Positions 54,885 through 64,000 of a stretch of 64,000 nucleotides of DNA are shown in pieces (position 1 is the stretch's first letter; every line of letters begins with the position of its first letter). The notes under the pieces were generated by a model. The model was not told the DNA's origin, searched no databases, and worked only from the letters and a program-made list of their open reading frames with translations. This DNA is from Brachypodium distachyon (Eukaryota; Streptophyta; Magnoliopsida; Poales; Poaceae), in contig NC_016131.3 in the NCBI RefSeq assembly GCF_000005505.3, forward strand, positions 49,151,355 through 49,215,354. Reading direction: 5' to 3'. Made by a program: the position numbers and the translations under genes.

Positions 54885-55650
54885 TGTCCCAAAGGATCCA
54901 GCGATTCTTGATGGGGTCGTAGAAGGACTTGGAGGCATAGTAATTGCCGTAATCGTACCTGAGGTGGCGCTGGTCGCCAGCGGGTCGTCTGGCACGTACC
55001 GGTCGGTGCTCCAGTCGTACGTGACAATCGTGTAGTACTCGTAGCGTCCGAGGTTCAGGCTGTTCTTCAAGACGTGCTTCACGGTCGAGACGGACGGGGT
55101 GGAGGCACCGAGGCCGTTCTGCTGGTGTCGGGCACTCCCACATCCTGGTGGACGCCGCGCGCCCGCATCCAGCGCTTTGAAATCGCGGCTGACGTAGATG
55201 TAGGCGACGCCACGGGAAGACCCCTGGAGGCTGCCGACGAGTAGCCGCCAGTCGCGATCGGCGGCACACCATGCGTCGATCCCGGCTTCAGACACGATGA
55301 CGGGGTTGTAGGCTAGCCTATCCACTCGCGGAGCAGCGGGTCGGAGCTGTTGCGAGGGTACGCGATATTTTGCACGGCGTTGGCGGTCGAGCCGAGAATA
55401 TCTGTTTACATGATGACCGGCATGATCGCTTCTTCAAGTGCGGCCCAGTTGATGAGGACGCAGGAGACCGAGTGACCCCAGACGATGTTGAGTCTGGTGG
55501 AGTGGTATGGATCTTGCTGGTAGAAAAGGGGGTACAACCCTTCCTAGTACATGGGCGTTGCATAAAAGAATGAATGTCGTACGTGTTATACATGGTTGGT
55601 TCTAGAAGAAGAGGCAACAATAGCAATAGTTTGTGACTTACCGTTTGGAT
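54885..55650 (-). pseudogene. GH32 pseudogene B, fused to the LEA-like 3' end
   Basis: The mini-exon ATCCAAACG (55642-55650) is flanked by GTGTAG and GTAAGT. Then, with shifts, [88 protein letters not shown] and [17 protein letters not shown], then [20 protein letters not shown]. Reading ends in LWD, where functional enzymes have WGWANE; copy A has the same GGC to GAC change. At least three frame changes, a stop and a deletion of FRDP-containing sequence are visible. Exon 1 and everything after FYDP are absent. Confidence 0.87.
55642..55650 (-). other. GH32 9-nt mini-exon, copy B
   Basis: Same ATCCAAACG with intact AG and GTAAGT borders as in copy A. Confidence 0.82.
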
Positions 55651-56072
55651 CTACACCCGAGCCAAAAACGCCATGGGGGCAAAAAGACCCCCCACCCATC
55701 CGGGGCACTGGCCTGGGGGCAACCCACACGCACACTACAAAGTGAAAATTTAGTGGTATTCCATTGATAATTGTCAGCTTTCTTAAAACACATAAGTGCA
55801 TTTAAATATCTTCTAACAAATATATATATTCCATGCGTCAGAGCACGTGTTTCCATAATGAGATAATTAACCAAGTATTATTAGTTCAATAAATAATAAA
55901 GTTGCAGGACACAAAATCATACATCATCTCCCGCCCCCCTCAATTCCTTGTTTGTACTACCAAAACAAGAATCAGTGGCATCCCACATTGAACCATGTTA
56001 ACAGCTCCAGTGCTCAGTTCTAGGTTATCCCATACAAGTATATAACACATAACTGGCTCAATGTACGCAGCA
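55651..56072. other. Spacer, no gene seen
   Basis: AT-rich. The stretch next to the mini-exon may be GH32 intron 1 (with a C/G-rich insert, GGGGGGTC, near 55690). About 56035-56072 corresponds to about 54110-54146 of the LEA-flank duplication (ATGTACGCAGCATT and GTATGCAGCATT). Confidence 0.4.
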
Positions 56073-56085
56073 TTGCCATGAATTC
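56073..56085. repeat. Target duplication of the LINE, left (TTGCCATGAATTC)
   Basis: The right copy, 56400-56412, differs at one base (TTGCCATGGATTC). Confidence 0.8.
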
Positions 56086-56399
56086 GGTTTTTTGACGAAA
56101 CAGCGCAACGAGCTATTTATTGCCAATAGAGGGGTTGAGAGAATCAAACCCGAAAGAAAAATACACAGTTAAATACATAAAAGAGGAACTAGAAAGAGGG
56201 AGGTACAAGGCTAACAAGAAAAACTAGGAATCAAGAAACGTCATCAGATCCAGAGACCAACTCTCCGATACCGGCACCCGCCTTGATCTAAAAGGACAAA
56301 AACCGCAGACGACCGAAGATGCTTGTGTTGAAAGAGGCGTCGGTTCCGCTCCTTCCAAGTCTCCCAGAAGGTGAGAATGATAAGAGAAGCCGTGCTACC
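56086..56399 (-). mobile_element. 5'-truncated LINE, 314 bp
   Basis: The minus frame ends with LIILTFWETWKERNRRLFQH, the C-terminal LINE reverse-transcriptase motif. A 3' UTR with GGCAATAAATAGC and a short A-run follows. It is flanked by a 13-bp target duplication with one mismatch. Confidence 0.85.
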
Positions 56400-56412
56400 T
56401 TGCCATGGATTC

Positions 56413-57057
56413 TGACAAAAAAAGTCAAGAAATTGGGTACAAAACACATCTCATGAGATATATATCAGGACGGATTTGATATCAAAGTATCGTGTTTCTG
56501 ACTAGTCAATTTTGATACGATACATGTTGCCTCTTGGTTCAGGACAGAAATGCTTCAATTTTGATACGATACAGGTCAAGCAACTTGCAGTCCTGTATAC
56601 TTTGTATATGATGTTGGGTCCTTTTGAGTCTTTCATCCATGTACTACAGTACATCCCAGTCCAGATTTATTCTGAAAACTGGTGTTCAAAGAGTGTGTAC
56701 TCTGTGCCGTCTGTTCGGGAACTGCTTTCGTCCCCCCTATTGTCTGTTGCTTAAAATTCTCTGTTCAATTTGTGTCCCCAGCGGCAGCGACAGATGTCGA
56801 AAGACTAACATCAACTGATGCTCAGAGATCTCTCGTTTATTGATAATCTGATTGCAACAACTCATTACATCGACCACTGAACAAGTGTGTGAACACGAAG
56901 CAGGAAGTTCGAGACGCTTATTTCTGGCACTACTACTAGTAGTAAATAAACTGACGACCTTTTACTACACAAGTACGATACAGATTACAGACTACAGAGA
57001 GGACGTGGGTTCCATTATTCTACGATGTGAAGGAAACTAAACTGAAGAAGCTCTTGG
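56413..57057 (-). other. 3' flank and UTR of the LEA-like gene
   Basis: Homologous to 54294-54713 but about 225 bp longer because of an insert at about 56450-56640. That insert contains a direct repeat, TTTTGATACGATACA, at 56509 and 56559. AATTTGTGTCCCCAGC and CAGAGATCTCTCGTTTATTG are shared with the duplicate. Confidence 0.55.
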
Positions 57058-57480
57058 CTAGTTATTGCTGTTGCTGCCATTAGCGTTAGCGTTGAGGTTG
57101 GCGTTGGCCATGTCGATGGCAGGCCGCTCGACGTCCTCCATCTCTTCTTCCCGGACGAACACCGTCTGGTCCAGCACCGACGAGCCGCCGTTGACCGGTG
57201 GTGTGGAAGTCGTCGTGTCGGTCCCGGCGTCGGCGGGGACGAAGACGCCCGTCTCTCCGTCGGGCACCCACTCGCCGGCGTCCGGCGCGCCGCCGCCGAC
57301 AACCGCGACGACTGTCTCGGTCTGCTGGGGGTTCAGGTCCACCAGCTCCTCCACGTCCTTGCGGTTCAGCGCCGCCTCCACCTGCGCCCCCGTCGCCGTG
57401 GCCATCGCCGGCCCGGTGCGTAGTCCGGCGGCCCGGCGGCCGCCCAAGACGGCGCCGGCGGTCAGTGCTCGCGCGGCCAT
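57058..57480 (-). CDS. Small protein, LEA_3/Lea5-like, intact
   Basis: 140 aa, single exon. The N-terminus MAARALTAGAVLGGRRAAG is Arg/Ala-rich without acidic residues, like a mitochondrial or plastid presequence. The middle EWVPDGETGVFVPADAG matches the W-x-P-D-x-x-T-G-x-(Y/F)-x-P signature of the LEA_3 (Lea5/SAG21) family, stress-related hydrophilic proteins. The acidic tail contains [20 protein letters not shown]. The tail is longer than usual for LEA_3, so the family call is moderate. Start: the only upstream ATG in frame, behind a purine-rich leader. AAATAAATT near 57696 on the minus strand may be its TATA box. The 3' third is duplicated at 54714-54884. Codons are strongly GC-ending, as in many grass genes. 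Confidence 0.7.
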   Translation of the reverse strand: MAARALTAGAVLGGRRAAGLRTGPAMATATGAQVEAALNRKDVEELVDLNPQQTETVVAVVGGGAPDAGEWVPDGETGVFVPADAGTDTTTSTPPVNGGSSVLDQTVFVREEEMEDVERPAIDMANANLNANANGSNSNN

Positions 57481-57690
57481 AGATGGATAGATCGAGCTGA
57501 TTGAGCTCTTCCTTCCCTTTCTCCTGCAGCAGAGCAGAAACAGAACAGAGCAGAGCGCAGAGAGAAGGTGTAGTATGCGTGTGTGTCTCAGACAAACAGA
57601 GTGAGTGAGTGAGTAGTAGTCCGTACGAGGAGAGTACTAGTAGTAGTACGAGTCGAGCCTATCCAATCGGCGGTGAGCGGTGGCTTCAAT

Positions 57691-57700
57691 TTATTTGTTC
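57691..57700 (-). promoter_or_regulatory. Possible TATA box of the LEA-like gene
   Basis: The minus strand reads ACAAATAAATTGAAG, with GATTGG (inverted CCAAT) about 25 bp closer to the gene. It is weak and not in the ideal order. Confidence 0.3.
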
Positions 57701-57733
57701 ACCGCCTGACGCGCCCCATGGAAGCCGGTGGTA

Positions 57734-57963
57734 CTACCTCCGTCGGCCTATTAGCTTTTCTTTTAACCCTACTACAAACTACCTTATTAATATATAATTA
57801 TATAAAGTAGACTCATATCCGTTATATTTCTACTATTTTTACTAGAGATTTTTGCTTATGATTATAATTTTGATCACATTAGTCACATATTCATCCAGTA
57901 ATTTCTGATCAAATATTTGATTAACCGAACACTAACATGCAAGTATTGGTTGGACGGAGGAAG
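57734..57963. mobile_element. Stowaway-like MITE, 230 bp
   Basis: The ends CTACCTCCGTC and (reversed) CTTCCTCCGTC are inverted copies, flanked by TA at 57732-57733 and 57964-57965. The interior is very AT-rich. It lies just upstream of the LEA-like promoter. Confidence 0.65.
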
Positions 57964-57965
57964 TA

Positions 57966-59260
57966 GCTGGCTAGTCGGTGAGAAATGGCGTGGCGACACG
58001 TGGGGCGCCTCCTCGAGGCCACGGCGTGGGGTGGTCGGCGCTCTAGCTCCTCGTGGAACGAGACAGCGGGCCGACAAGCCTGGTAGTGGTAAAGAAAAAA
58101 GAATTCCCAGAGGATCCGGTGCTTCCAGCACCTGGTAATTTGTGTACGTGGGTAAAATCGCAACTCGCAAACGTGATCTGATTTGATAATGAATATGTTC
58201 TGATGCTTTGCTGTCAAAAAAAAAATGTGCTGATGCTTTTTAAACGTGCCGAGCTGACAAGGTACCCATGGACACGTACGTGCTCAAGAAAAATATCACC
58301 ACAGGCTGACACGTGTCCACAGCCGGGTGGGTGCTGCATTGCAGACGGTGATACGGAGTACTAGTAGAAAAATCCTCTCGAGAATCCCTAAAAAAAATCG
58401 TCTCGAGAAGATTTCAGGCCAAAGAATTGACTAGCCTCGTTGGTCCACGACACAGGTCGACGTTATTGATGCGATCGGAGCAAAGTCAGCCATCAGATCA
58501 ATCCAGAAAGGGATATACGCATGCGTTTTTTTCTTTAACTTTGACGTACCACAAATTAATGACAAATGACATCTGTGCGTCATCAGAGAAGCCTCTGGAA
58601 AAGCATGAGATATACGCTAGCTGAAACCCAGCAGCTTCACGTACACCGATCGATCGAGAAGCGATCTTGAATCCATTCCTTCGTAACCAACAACTGAGGG
58701 AATGGTAGCTTACGCGTTGCATTAAATTCAGGTCATTTATTTTGGGACAAAGAGGGTGGTAGCTTAAGCATTGCAAATCAATAAAGAGAGAATGTATAGT
58801 ACGTGACGAGTTCAATGTCTTTTTGTTGTATAACATTTCATTGAAGATGTGAGCACGTTAGGTACTTAAAGATATTTCACCAAACTCAACATAAATTAAA
58901 TTTAGTCTTCAAAAAGAGAGGGCTTCCTCACCCTCTGCATCAAAAATGATCCTTCATAAATAACATACACACGTACATGGATTCCACTTTTATATACTAG
59001 CCATAATATGGGTTTCCCATGTCCTGCGAGTTCCATCACCAACTGTTAGTTGCTACAAACATCGCCAGGGCTGGGTTCTTCGTAAAGTGACAACATGCAT
59101 GCATCCACAAATATCGGATCCATAGTATGTGACTTTCAGAGGAGGAACCCTGGATTGAGAATAGGAGACACGGGGAGATGAATGCTTAGGAGCACTTGAG
59201 ATCATTGTTAGAGGACCGTCCATACATGTTGTTGGGTATGTGTTATACCGAACATGATAA
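57966..59260. repeat. Noncoding duplicated block, copy 1
   Basis: Matches copy 3 (about 61290-62230). Shared text includes TCTCGAG(A/C)AGATTTCAGGCCAA, ACTAGCCTCGTT(G/C)GTCCACGACA and CATGCATGCATCCA. Its start (about 57966-58135, GAGAAATGGCGTGGC...GCTTCCAGCAC) matches copy 2. Function unknown; it is the upstream flank of the LEA-like gene. Confidence 0.75.
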
Positions 59261-60149
59261 TCAATAGCAGGACAACTTTTGGAAATTCTTCCTGAACATC
59301 GCCACTACAAGCTTAATTTTCTCTCTTCACCATTATTAATAGATCAAAGCAATATTCCTCCAAGTTAATTCTAAAATGCAAAAAGCAATTAAAGAAGACT
59401 AAGCATGCAACAAAGAGTGGGAGTTCGAAAAACCACAATGCTACAAATTATTAAAGTTGATACATAGGTCTCCCCGCAAAGGAAAAAGTTGATACATGGT
59501 GCACAAAAGGCCCGGAATAACTTTAGCTTCTATTTCCCCGATTTCTTCTTGCCATGTACGATGTTTTGGCAAGCCAAATTGACGTGCCAAAACTTCTTAC
59601 AGAAAAGACGGATGGAGTACTGCCCAGTTAAATGGATTCACAAAGAGTGAAAAGTTAAAATAGAACTGCTCGTAAAAATTTAACTACCGCTCGATCGAAC
59701 TTGTCTACCTAGCTACGAAACATGCTGGGGCGTGTTCATGTTAGTCTTTTATAGCAACTACTTTTTGGAACAATGTGGGGGTGTGAATCTTCGTTGTTTG
59801 TTCTGTAATTTTTGACAGCAGAACTGGTTGAAAGATCGTGTGAAAAATGAAAACCCCGCATGGAATGCTTGCAAGTTTTGGTAGACTCCAACTTTATAGC
59901 TGATCCAAATTTGCTGCCAAGCTACTATTCTGCATTAAAAAGGTGTGTACTATCAATTGTTCACGTGACATTGACACATAGTACATTATGTATATGAAGA
60001 CGTTAGCTGTGCGTTTATGTTCGATATCATCAAGCACAACATGGCTGCACTTCTATATATGAACCATCGTCCATTTCATATGGGTGATCTCTATGTTGCT
60101 TGGGCAGTTCTTCCATCATTTCTCCCTCCTACACCAAATGCGCGCTCCT
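59261..60149. other. Intergenic stretch, no gene seen
   Basis: AT-rich. GACGGATGGAG followed by TA at about 59607-59619 resembles one MITE end. No coding region was recognised. Confidence 0.35.
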
Positions 60150-60500
60150 AAAAGAACAAGACATGAGAAGGAACACTAATGTTGAGAATAGGATACATGG
60201 GGAAACGGACGGTAAGTGATATCCACACCCAAAGTGTTAGGGTCCCCATCCCCCGATGGAAGCCGGTGATAGCTAGCTGCTGGAGACGACGAAAGCAGTG
60301 AAAGACCGACTGACTACTCGCTGAGAAATGGCGTGGCAAACGTCACGCGGAGCCGGCTCGTTGAGGCCACAGCTTGGGTGGTCGGTGATAGCACGTGGAA
60401 CGAGACAACGGCCCGATGACACGACGAGTTGTACAAGTGCTGTCAACAAAAGCTCTCAAGGATCCAATGCTTCCAGCACTTGGTAACGGCGCCTCCATAA
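60150..60500. repeat. Noncoding duplicated block, copy 2 (partial)
   Basis: About 60160-60215 (GAGAATAGGATACATGGGGAAACGGACG) matches the ends of copies 1 and 3. About 60310-60490 (GAGAAATGGCGTGGC, GGTGGTCGGTG, GCTTCCAGCACTTGGTAA) matches 57975-58140. The two ends of the block are thus next to each other. Confidence 0.65.
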
Positions 60501-61289
60501 GATTATAAAAAAAAATTGAATTGGTTTCGAGTAGGTACCTTGCAGATAAAATATGTTTTTAGAAATCTCATAAGATTGAAAATAAAAATTCAGTAATACG
60601 TGTTAAGAAGAAAAAAGAATCCAACCGATACCAATGCCCATAAAAAGACAGGAGCGCTAAAGTTAGCAAAACCACATTTTTGCGTCTAATCTTTTAGCAG
60701 AACCATGAATATCGAGCCATTTTTTCCTCAAATAACCCAAATCCAATAGTTTAGTGAGTTTGACAGCGGTTCCGAAATGTGTGGCGCTCACATGTTATAT
60801 ATCAATCAGGAAAGAACAATGAAGAAATTATCAAAAGGATTGGGCAGGTAGGCGAGAAAAGAACCAAGTTAACAGGCTGGGATGGGTATGACATGGCATG
60901 TGACATGTGGGTCACAGTCATCAAAAACATTGTCAATCACGTCACACTAGCAAATTTCAGGTTATTTGAGAAAAATTGACTCACTACTTCACGAGTAGTT
61001 GCTCTGTAAGAAAATTAGTTATAATTAAGTGTGTTTTTGCTATAACATAGCACAAATTCGGTGGTAGTGCGAAATTTACTCTAAGACGATAAACACGTAA
61101 TTATGGTCATCATTTATTGAATTTGAGCGTTAGACAAGAGATTAAAAAAAGTACTGACTAGAATCTTCAATCTTGTATGCTTCTTTCAACATCTCTACTT
61201 ACATATTCTCGTTGTCTGCTACGTGCTGTCGGTGCTACTCCCAATTATGAAAGCTGAACAAAGCTGAGACGTCGCTGTGTCGTAATAAC
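60501..61289. other. Intergenic stretch, no gene seen
   Basis: AT-rich. A 66-codon frame (60779-60979) has no recognisable features. Confidence 0.35.
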
Positions 61290-62230
61290 CGCGGTTCAAA
61301 TCGCAGACGTACGTGATCTGAATATGTTCTGATGCTTGGAAGTTACAAGCACCGACAAGCTACCAATAGCCACGTACATGCTGCAGAGAAACATCACCAC
61401 AGCTGGCGGAGACGAGTCCATGGGTGGCCGGTGGTATCCTCTCGAGCAGATTTCAGGCCAAGGAATTGCACCTGTGAAACTGTAATTAACTAGCCTCGTT
61501 CGTCCACGACAGAGGTCGACATTATTGACACTGGATGGAAAACTAATCGGAGCAAAGTCAACGATCAGAACACTCAAGAAAGGGATATGCAGATACCTGT
61601 GTTTTCTTTATTTTTATCTTTGACCAGAACTTACTCCAGTGACCAAGATCTTTGAGATAAAATGGCATCTGCGTCATCAGATAAAAATTATAATCATACT
61701 CCCATTATAACTTGGGCTGGGTTTTTTAACCCGTAAATACAATTAAAGAGATGAAAATTAATCATATTTGTATCATAACAAATGTATGGTACCTGAAGAG
61801 TTCAATGCCTTTGGTGTATAGCATTGGAGATGGCCATTATGAGTACTTTTAGGTACAAAGATATCTCACCGAACTTGATGCGACATAAATATATTTTGCC
61901 TCCGCATCAAAATGATCCGACGTAAATAACCATAACATACACACATACATGTGGCTACCTCTTTTATATACTGCCTCATAATATATGTTCTCCCTGTTTT
62001 GGGAGTTCCATCGCCAGCTATTGCTACAAAACATGGCCAGGGCTGGGCTCTTCGTAAATTGCCAACATGCATGCATCCATCCGCACCCATTCGGCTCACA
62101 GCTGAGAGAAAGGAACTCTAGACTGAGAACAGGAGACATGGGGAAACGAACGCTTAGCAGCATGGGTTAGCATCGTTAGGACAACGTCCATACCCGTCGT
62201 TGGTTGTAAAGTCATACGGAACAGGATAAT
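61290..62230. repeat. Noncoding duplicated block, copy 3
   Basis: Partner of 58190-59260 over most of its length. It ends GACAACGTCCATACC, where copy 1 has GGACCGTCCATACA. Confidence 0.75.
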
Positions 62231-62301
62231 AAATGGAAGGACCAAACCTATACCTATCTAAAAAATACGGACCGTTTCCTTCGCCGTTGTCTATCAAACT
62301 T

Positions 62302-62485
62302 CCCATAAAATTTGTGGGCTTTCAGAATTGCATGTATATTAGGCCTATTTAGCGAGCTGGCCCATTACCTGCACTGAATTTATCTATATATATCCCATAA
62401 AATTTCTAGGCCCCCAGAATTGCATGTATATTAGGCCTACTAAGCCGGCTGGTCCATTACCTGCACCAAATCTATCTATATCTAT
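62302..62485. repeat. Tandem repeat, two units of 92 bp
   Basis: CCCATAAAATTT...CAGAATTGCATGTATATTAG then GCCTA...CCATTACCTGCAC occurs twice, starting at 62302 and 62394, with about 15% difference. Confidence 0.85.
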
Positions 62486-62769
62486 ACCAATGTAAAAAAA
62501 TAAGGACCATTCCACCTTTTTTCCTCCCTTTTTTCGTCAAGCTCCCGAGACCCACCTCGTCCGCACGCACGCAAACCACTCCTTCGTCCGCTCTAGACTG
62601 TCGAGCTCCCCTCTCCTGGCGCACCCCAATAGGAGACCCTTCCTAATCCAACAAAAATACTTCCCCTGACGTGGCGAAGAAAACACAATTAAAAGTCCAA
62701 AGATAACTCTTCATACATTCGACCTTACTCTCCTGCTTTGGTGATGCTCGTTATCTGTAGATGCTCGTT

Positions 62770-63010
62770 ATCTGACTAGGTTAGACCCTCACATAGTAAC
62801 ACTAAGATAGGCAGAGCTGAGAGGCTCTTAGGAGTTCAAGTAGCTAGCCGGGGAGTGACCCCTGGCAACCTGTAAACACCCTTAAATCAATAGAATCCAA
62901 GCACAAAAGCAGGACGTAGGGTATTATACCTCCGGGTGGCCCGAACCTGGGTAAACTCCTTAGTGTCACACTTCGTGTCTTCGCCACGTCGGCGATCACT
63001 CGGGAGCCGC
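62770..63010 (+). mobile_element. LTR remnant
   Basis: Contains AATCAATAGAATCC, AAGCAGGACGTAGGGTATTA, ACCTCCGGGTGGCC and CGAACCTGGGTAAACTCC, followed by GTGTC..CGTGTCTTCG. These are the transcribed part of a gypsy-type LTR; a related piece is at 3668-4100. No ends or target duplication were found. Confidence 0.5.
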
Positions 63011-63431
63011 TACGATAACGCGCTAAGGCGGTTCAGCCGTGATTATAGGGGATGATTGAGGAGAAAAAAAGGAAGGAAAGGGTCGTGGGATACGGTTCAG
63101 AGCACCTGGACGGGTCACGGGCCGAGGAGGCATCGTCGAGGGCGGAGATTGCGGCGGCCGGCGCGTGTGTGTGCTGCTTTTGGCACGAGAAGGAAGACGG
63201 GCACAGGCGCTCGTCCGAGCATGTGCTGGGCGCTCTCGAAGAAGCTGACCCAAGAGGGAGAACGGGTGTGGCCGAAGAGACAAAAAAAAAAGACCTAAAA
63301 GTGGCTTTCCTGGGCCGTGGCAGCGCACGGGCATTTTGCTAGTTAAGTTCAACTTACCTATCTCTTAATCTAGAGTCCTAGTTCAGGTTTCGGTGTTGTC
63401 TCTCCTCCTGCTCCACTACAATTCCTCTTGT
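63011..63431. other. GC-rich stretch, no recognised gene
   Basis: Overlapping frames at 63023-63352 on both strands have no known domain. Confidence 0.3.
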
Positions 63432-63711
63432 GTTGTCAGGCTTCAGAGTGAAGATGCTTGGTCTGCTTTTAACTTCTTCTTTTTTGATTTTGTACTTGAT
63501 CATCGTCTCCGCCAATCCAAAGATGGGTATTAAGTTCAGAGTTGTAGCAAACAAAAGTACATCTTGTATTGTTAGCTAGGCTTCACGGTTTAGATGCTTG
63601 GTCTGCTTTTAACTTTCGCGTGCTTGATCGGTCGATCATCATGTTTATCTGCGCCAATCCAAATGGCTGCTCGACATGCTTTTGAACATGGGAAGTTCAG
63701 AGTTGGATTTT
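63432..63711. repeat. Tandem duplication, two units of about 140 bp
   Basis: GATGCTTGGTCTGCTTTTAAC followed by GCCAATCCAAA(G/T) occurs in both units (63453 and 63593). Then TTCAGAGTTGGATTTTTTTT recurs at about 63698 and 63744. Confidence 0.75.
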
Positions 63712-64000
63712 TTTTTAGCAGAAAACGTTGGAAAAGAAATTGTTCAGAGTTGGATTTTTTTTTGAGAACGAACTGTCCAGAGTTGGATGATACCAGAGGC
63801 GGAGCTAGGCCCCAGGCAGCCCAGGCCACAGCGTGGGCCGTAGGATTGTTTATAGCCCATATTATACAGTGTTTGGGATTCAGCCTGGGGCACAGCCCAG
63901 TTCGGCTTCCCTTGGGCCCCAGCCCAGCGTGCCCCTAAGCCTGCCACGCTCGCTTGGGCCTGGGGGGACGGATCGCGGGATCAAACGAATCGGGAAGATT
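63712..64000. other. Window end, no gene seen
   Basis: Contains GCGGAGCTAGGCCCCAGGCAG and several GGGCC/CAGCCCAG runs, often found at the edge of grass transposons. No element could be defined. Confidence 0.3.

Noticed and set aside
57065..57595. Frames of 94-169 codons on both strands around the LEA-like gene
   Set aside because: Arg/Pro-rich shadows of the GC-rich coding sequence; only the 140-aa minus frame has a coherent motif and a duplicated paralogue.
61285..61310. tRNA or SINE box B (GGTTCAAATCGC)
   Set aside because: No box A, no cloverleaf and no poly(A) or target duplication; the same position in the duplicated block lacks it.

Overview
This is nuclear DNA of a grass, most likely a Pooideae/Triticeae-type genome. 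The evidence is intron-containing plant genes with GT..AG boundaries, Stowaway MITEs with TA target duplications, a copia solo LTR of the Angela/WIS type, a Tat-lineage-like Ty3/gypsy element with an antisense gene, a tRNA-derived SINE, LINE fragments and a monocot-style CC-NB-LRR pair. There are no bacterial features. All assignments were made by reading the sequence; no database search was run.

Layout. 0-0.4 kb: start of a minus-strand gene for a small secreted protein, with a TATA box, cut by the window edge. 0.9-5.2 kb: intergenic DNA with MITEs, a 657-bp Mutator-like element with a perfect 9-bp target duplication, a triplicated 43-51 bp repeat, an LTR remnant and a LINE 3' end. 5.9-8.7 kb: a complete 12-exon pectin acetylesterase gene (388 aa, minus strand) that no single open reading frame reveals. 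9.1-23.1 kb: a tandem duplication of about 7 kb per unit; each unit carries one CC-NB-LRR gene on the minus strand. The first (10.4-13.7 kb) is open throughout; the second (17.9-21.2 kb) has a 69-bp deletion and a 1-bp frameshift. 25.1-26.5 kb: an AT-rich degenerate minisatellite with a 22-bp period. 27-33.3 kb: a tandem pair of F-box genes, the first intact, the second split at codon 2/3 by a LINE. 34.3-35.4 kb: two tandem defensin-like (cysteine-rich secreted peptide) genes, the second damaged.

36-57.5 kb is a much rearranged cluster of GH32 (cell-wall invertase / fructan exohydrolase-type) pseudogenes and a LEA-like gene. A 13.5-kb gypsy element (37346-50867, TSD CGGTC) sits inside GH32 pseudogene A. 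A copia solo LTR (52410-53764, TSD TGGAC) follows. Next comes GH32 pseudogene B, fused to a duplicated 3' end of the LEA-like gene, and then the intact LEA-like gene (57058-57480). Both GH32 pseudogenes keep the famous 9-nt mini-exon. 57.7-64 kb: a MITE, a threefold noncoding duplication, small tandem repeats and another LTR remnant; no gene was recognised.

The likely working genes are the pectin acetylesterase, NLR 1, F-box gene 1, defensin-like gene A and the LEA-like gene. Several products (pectin acetylesterase, GH32 relics, defensin-like peptides, NLRs) belong to cell-wall or defence biology, but nothing in the sequence shows that they work together. The main theme is repeated local duplication followed by decay through transposon insertion, small deletions and frameshifts.
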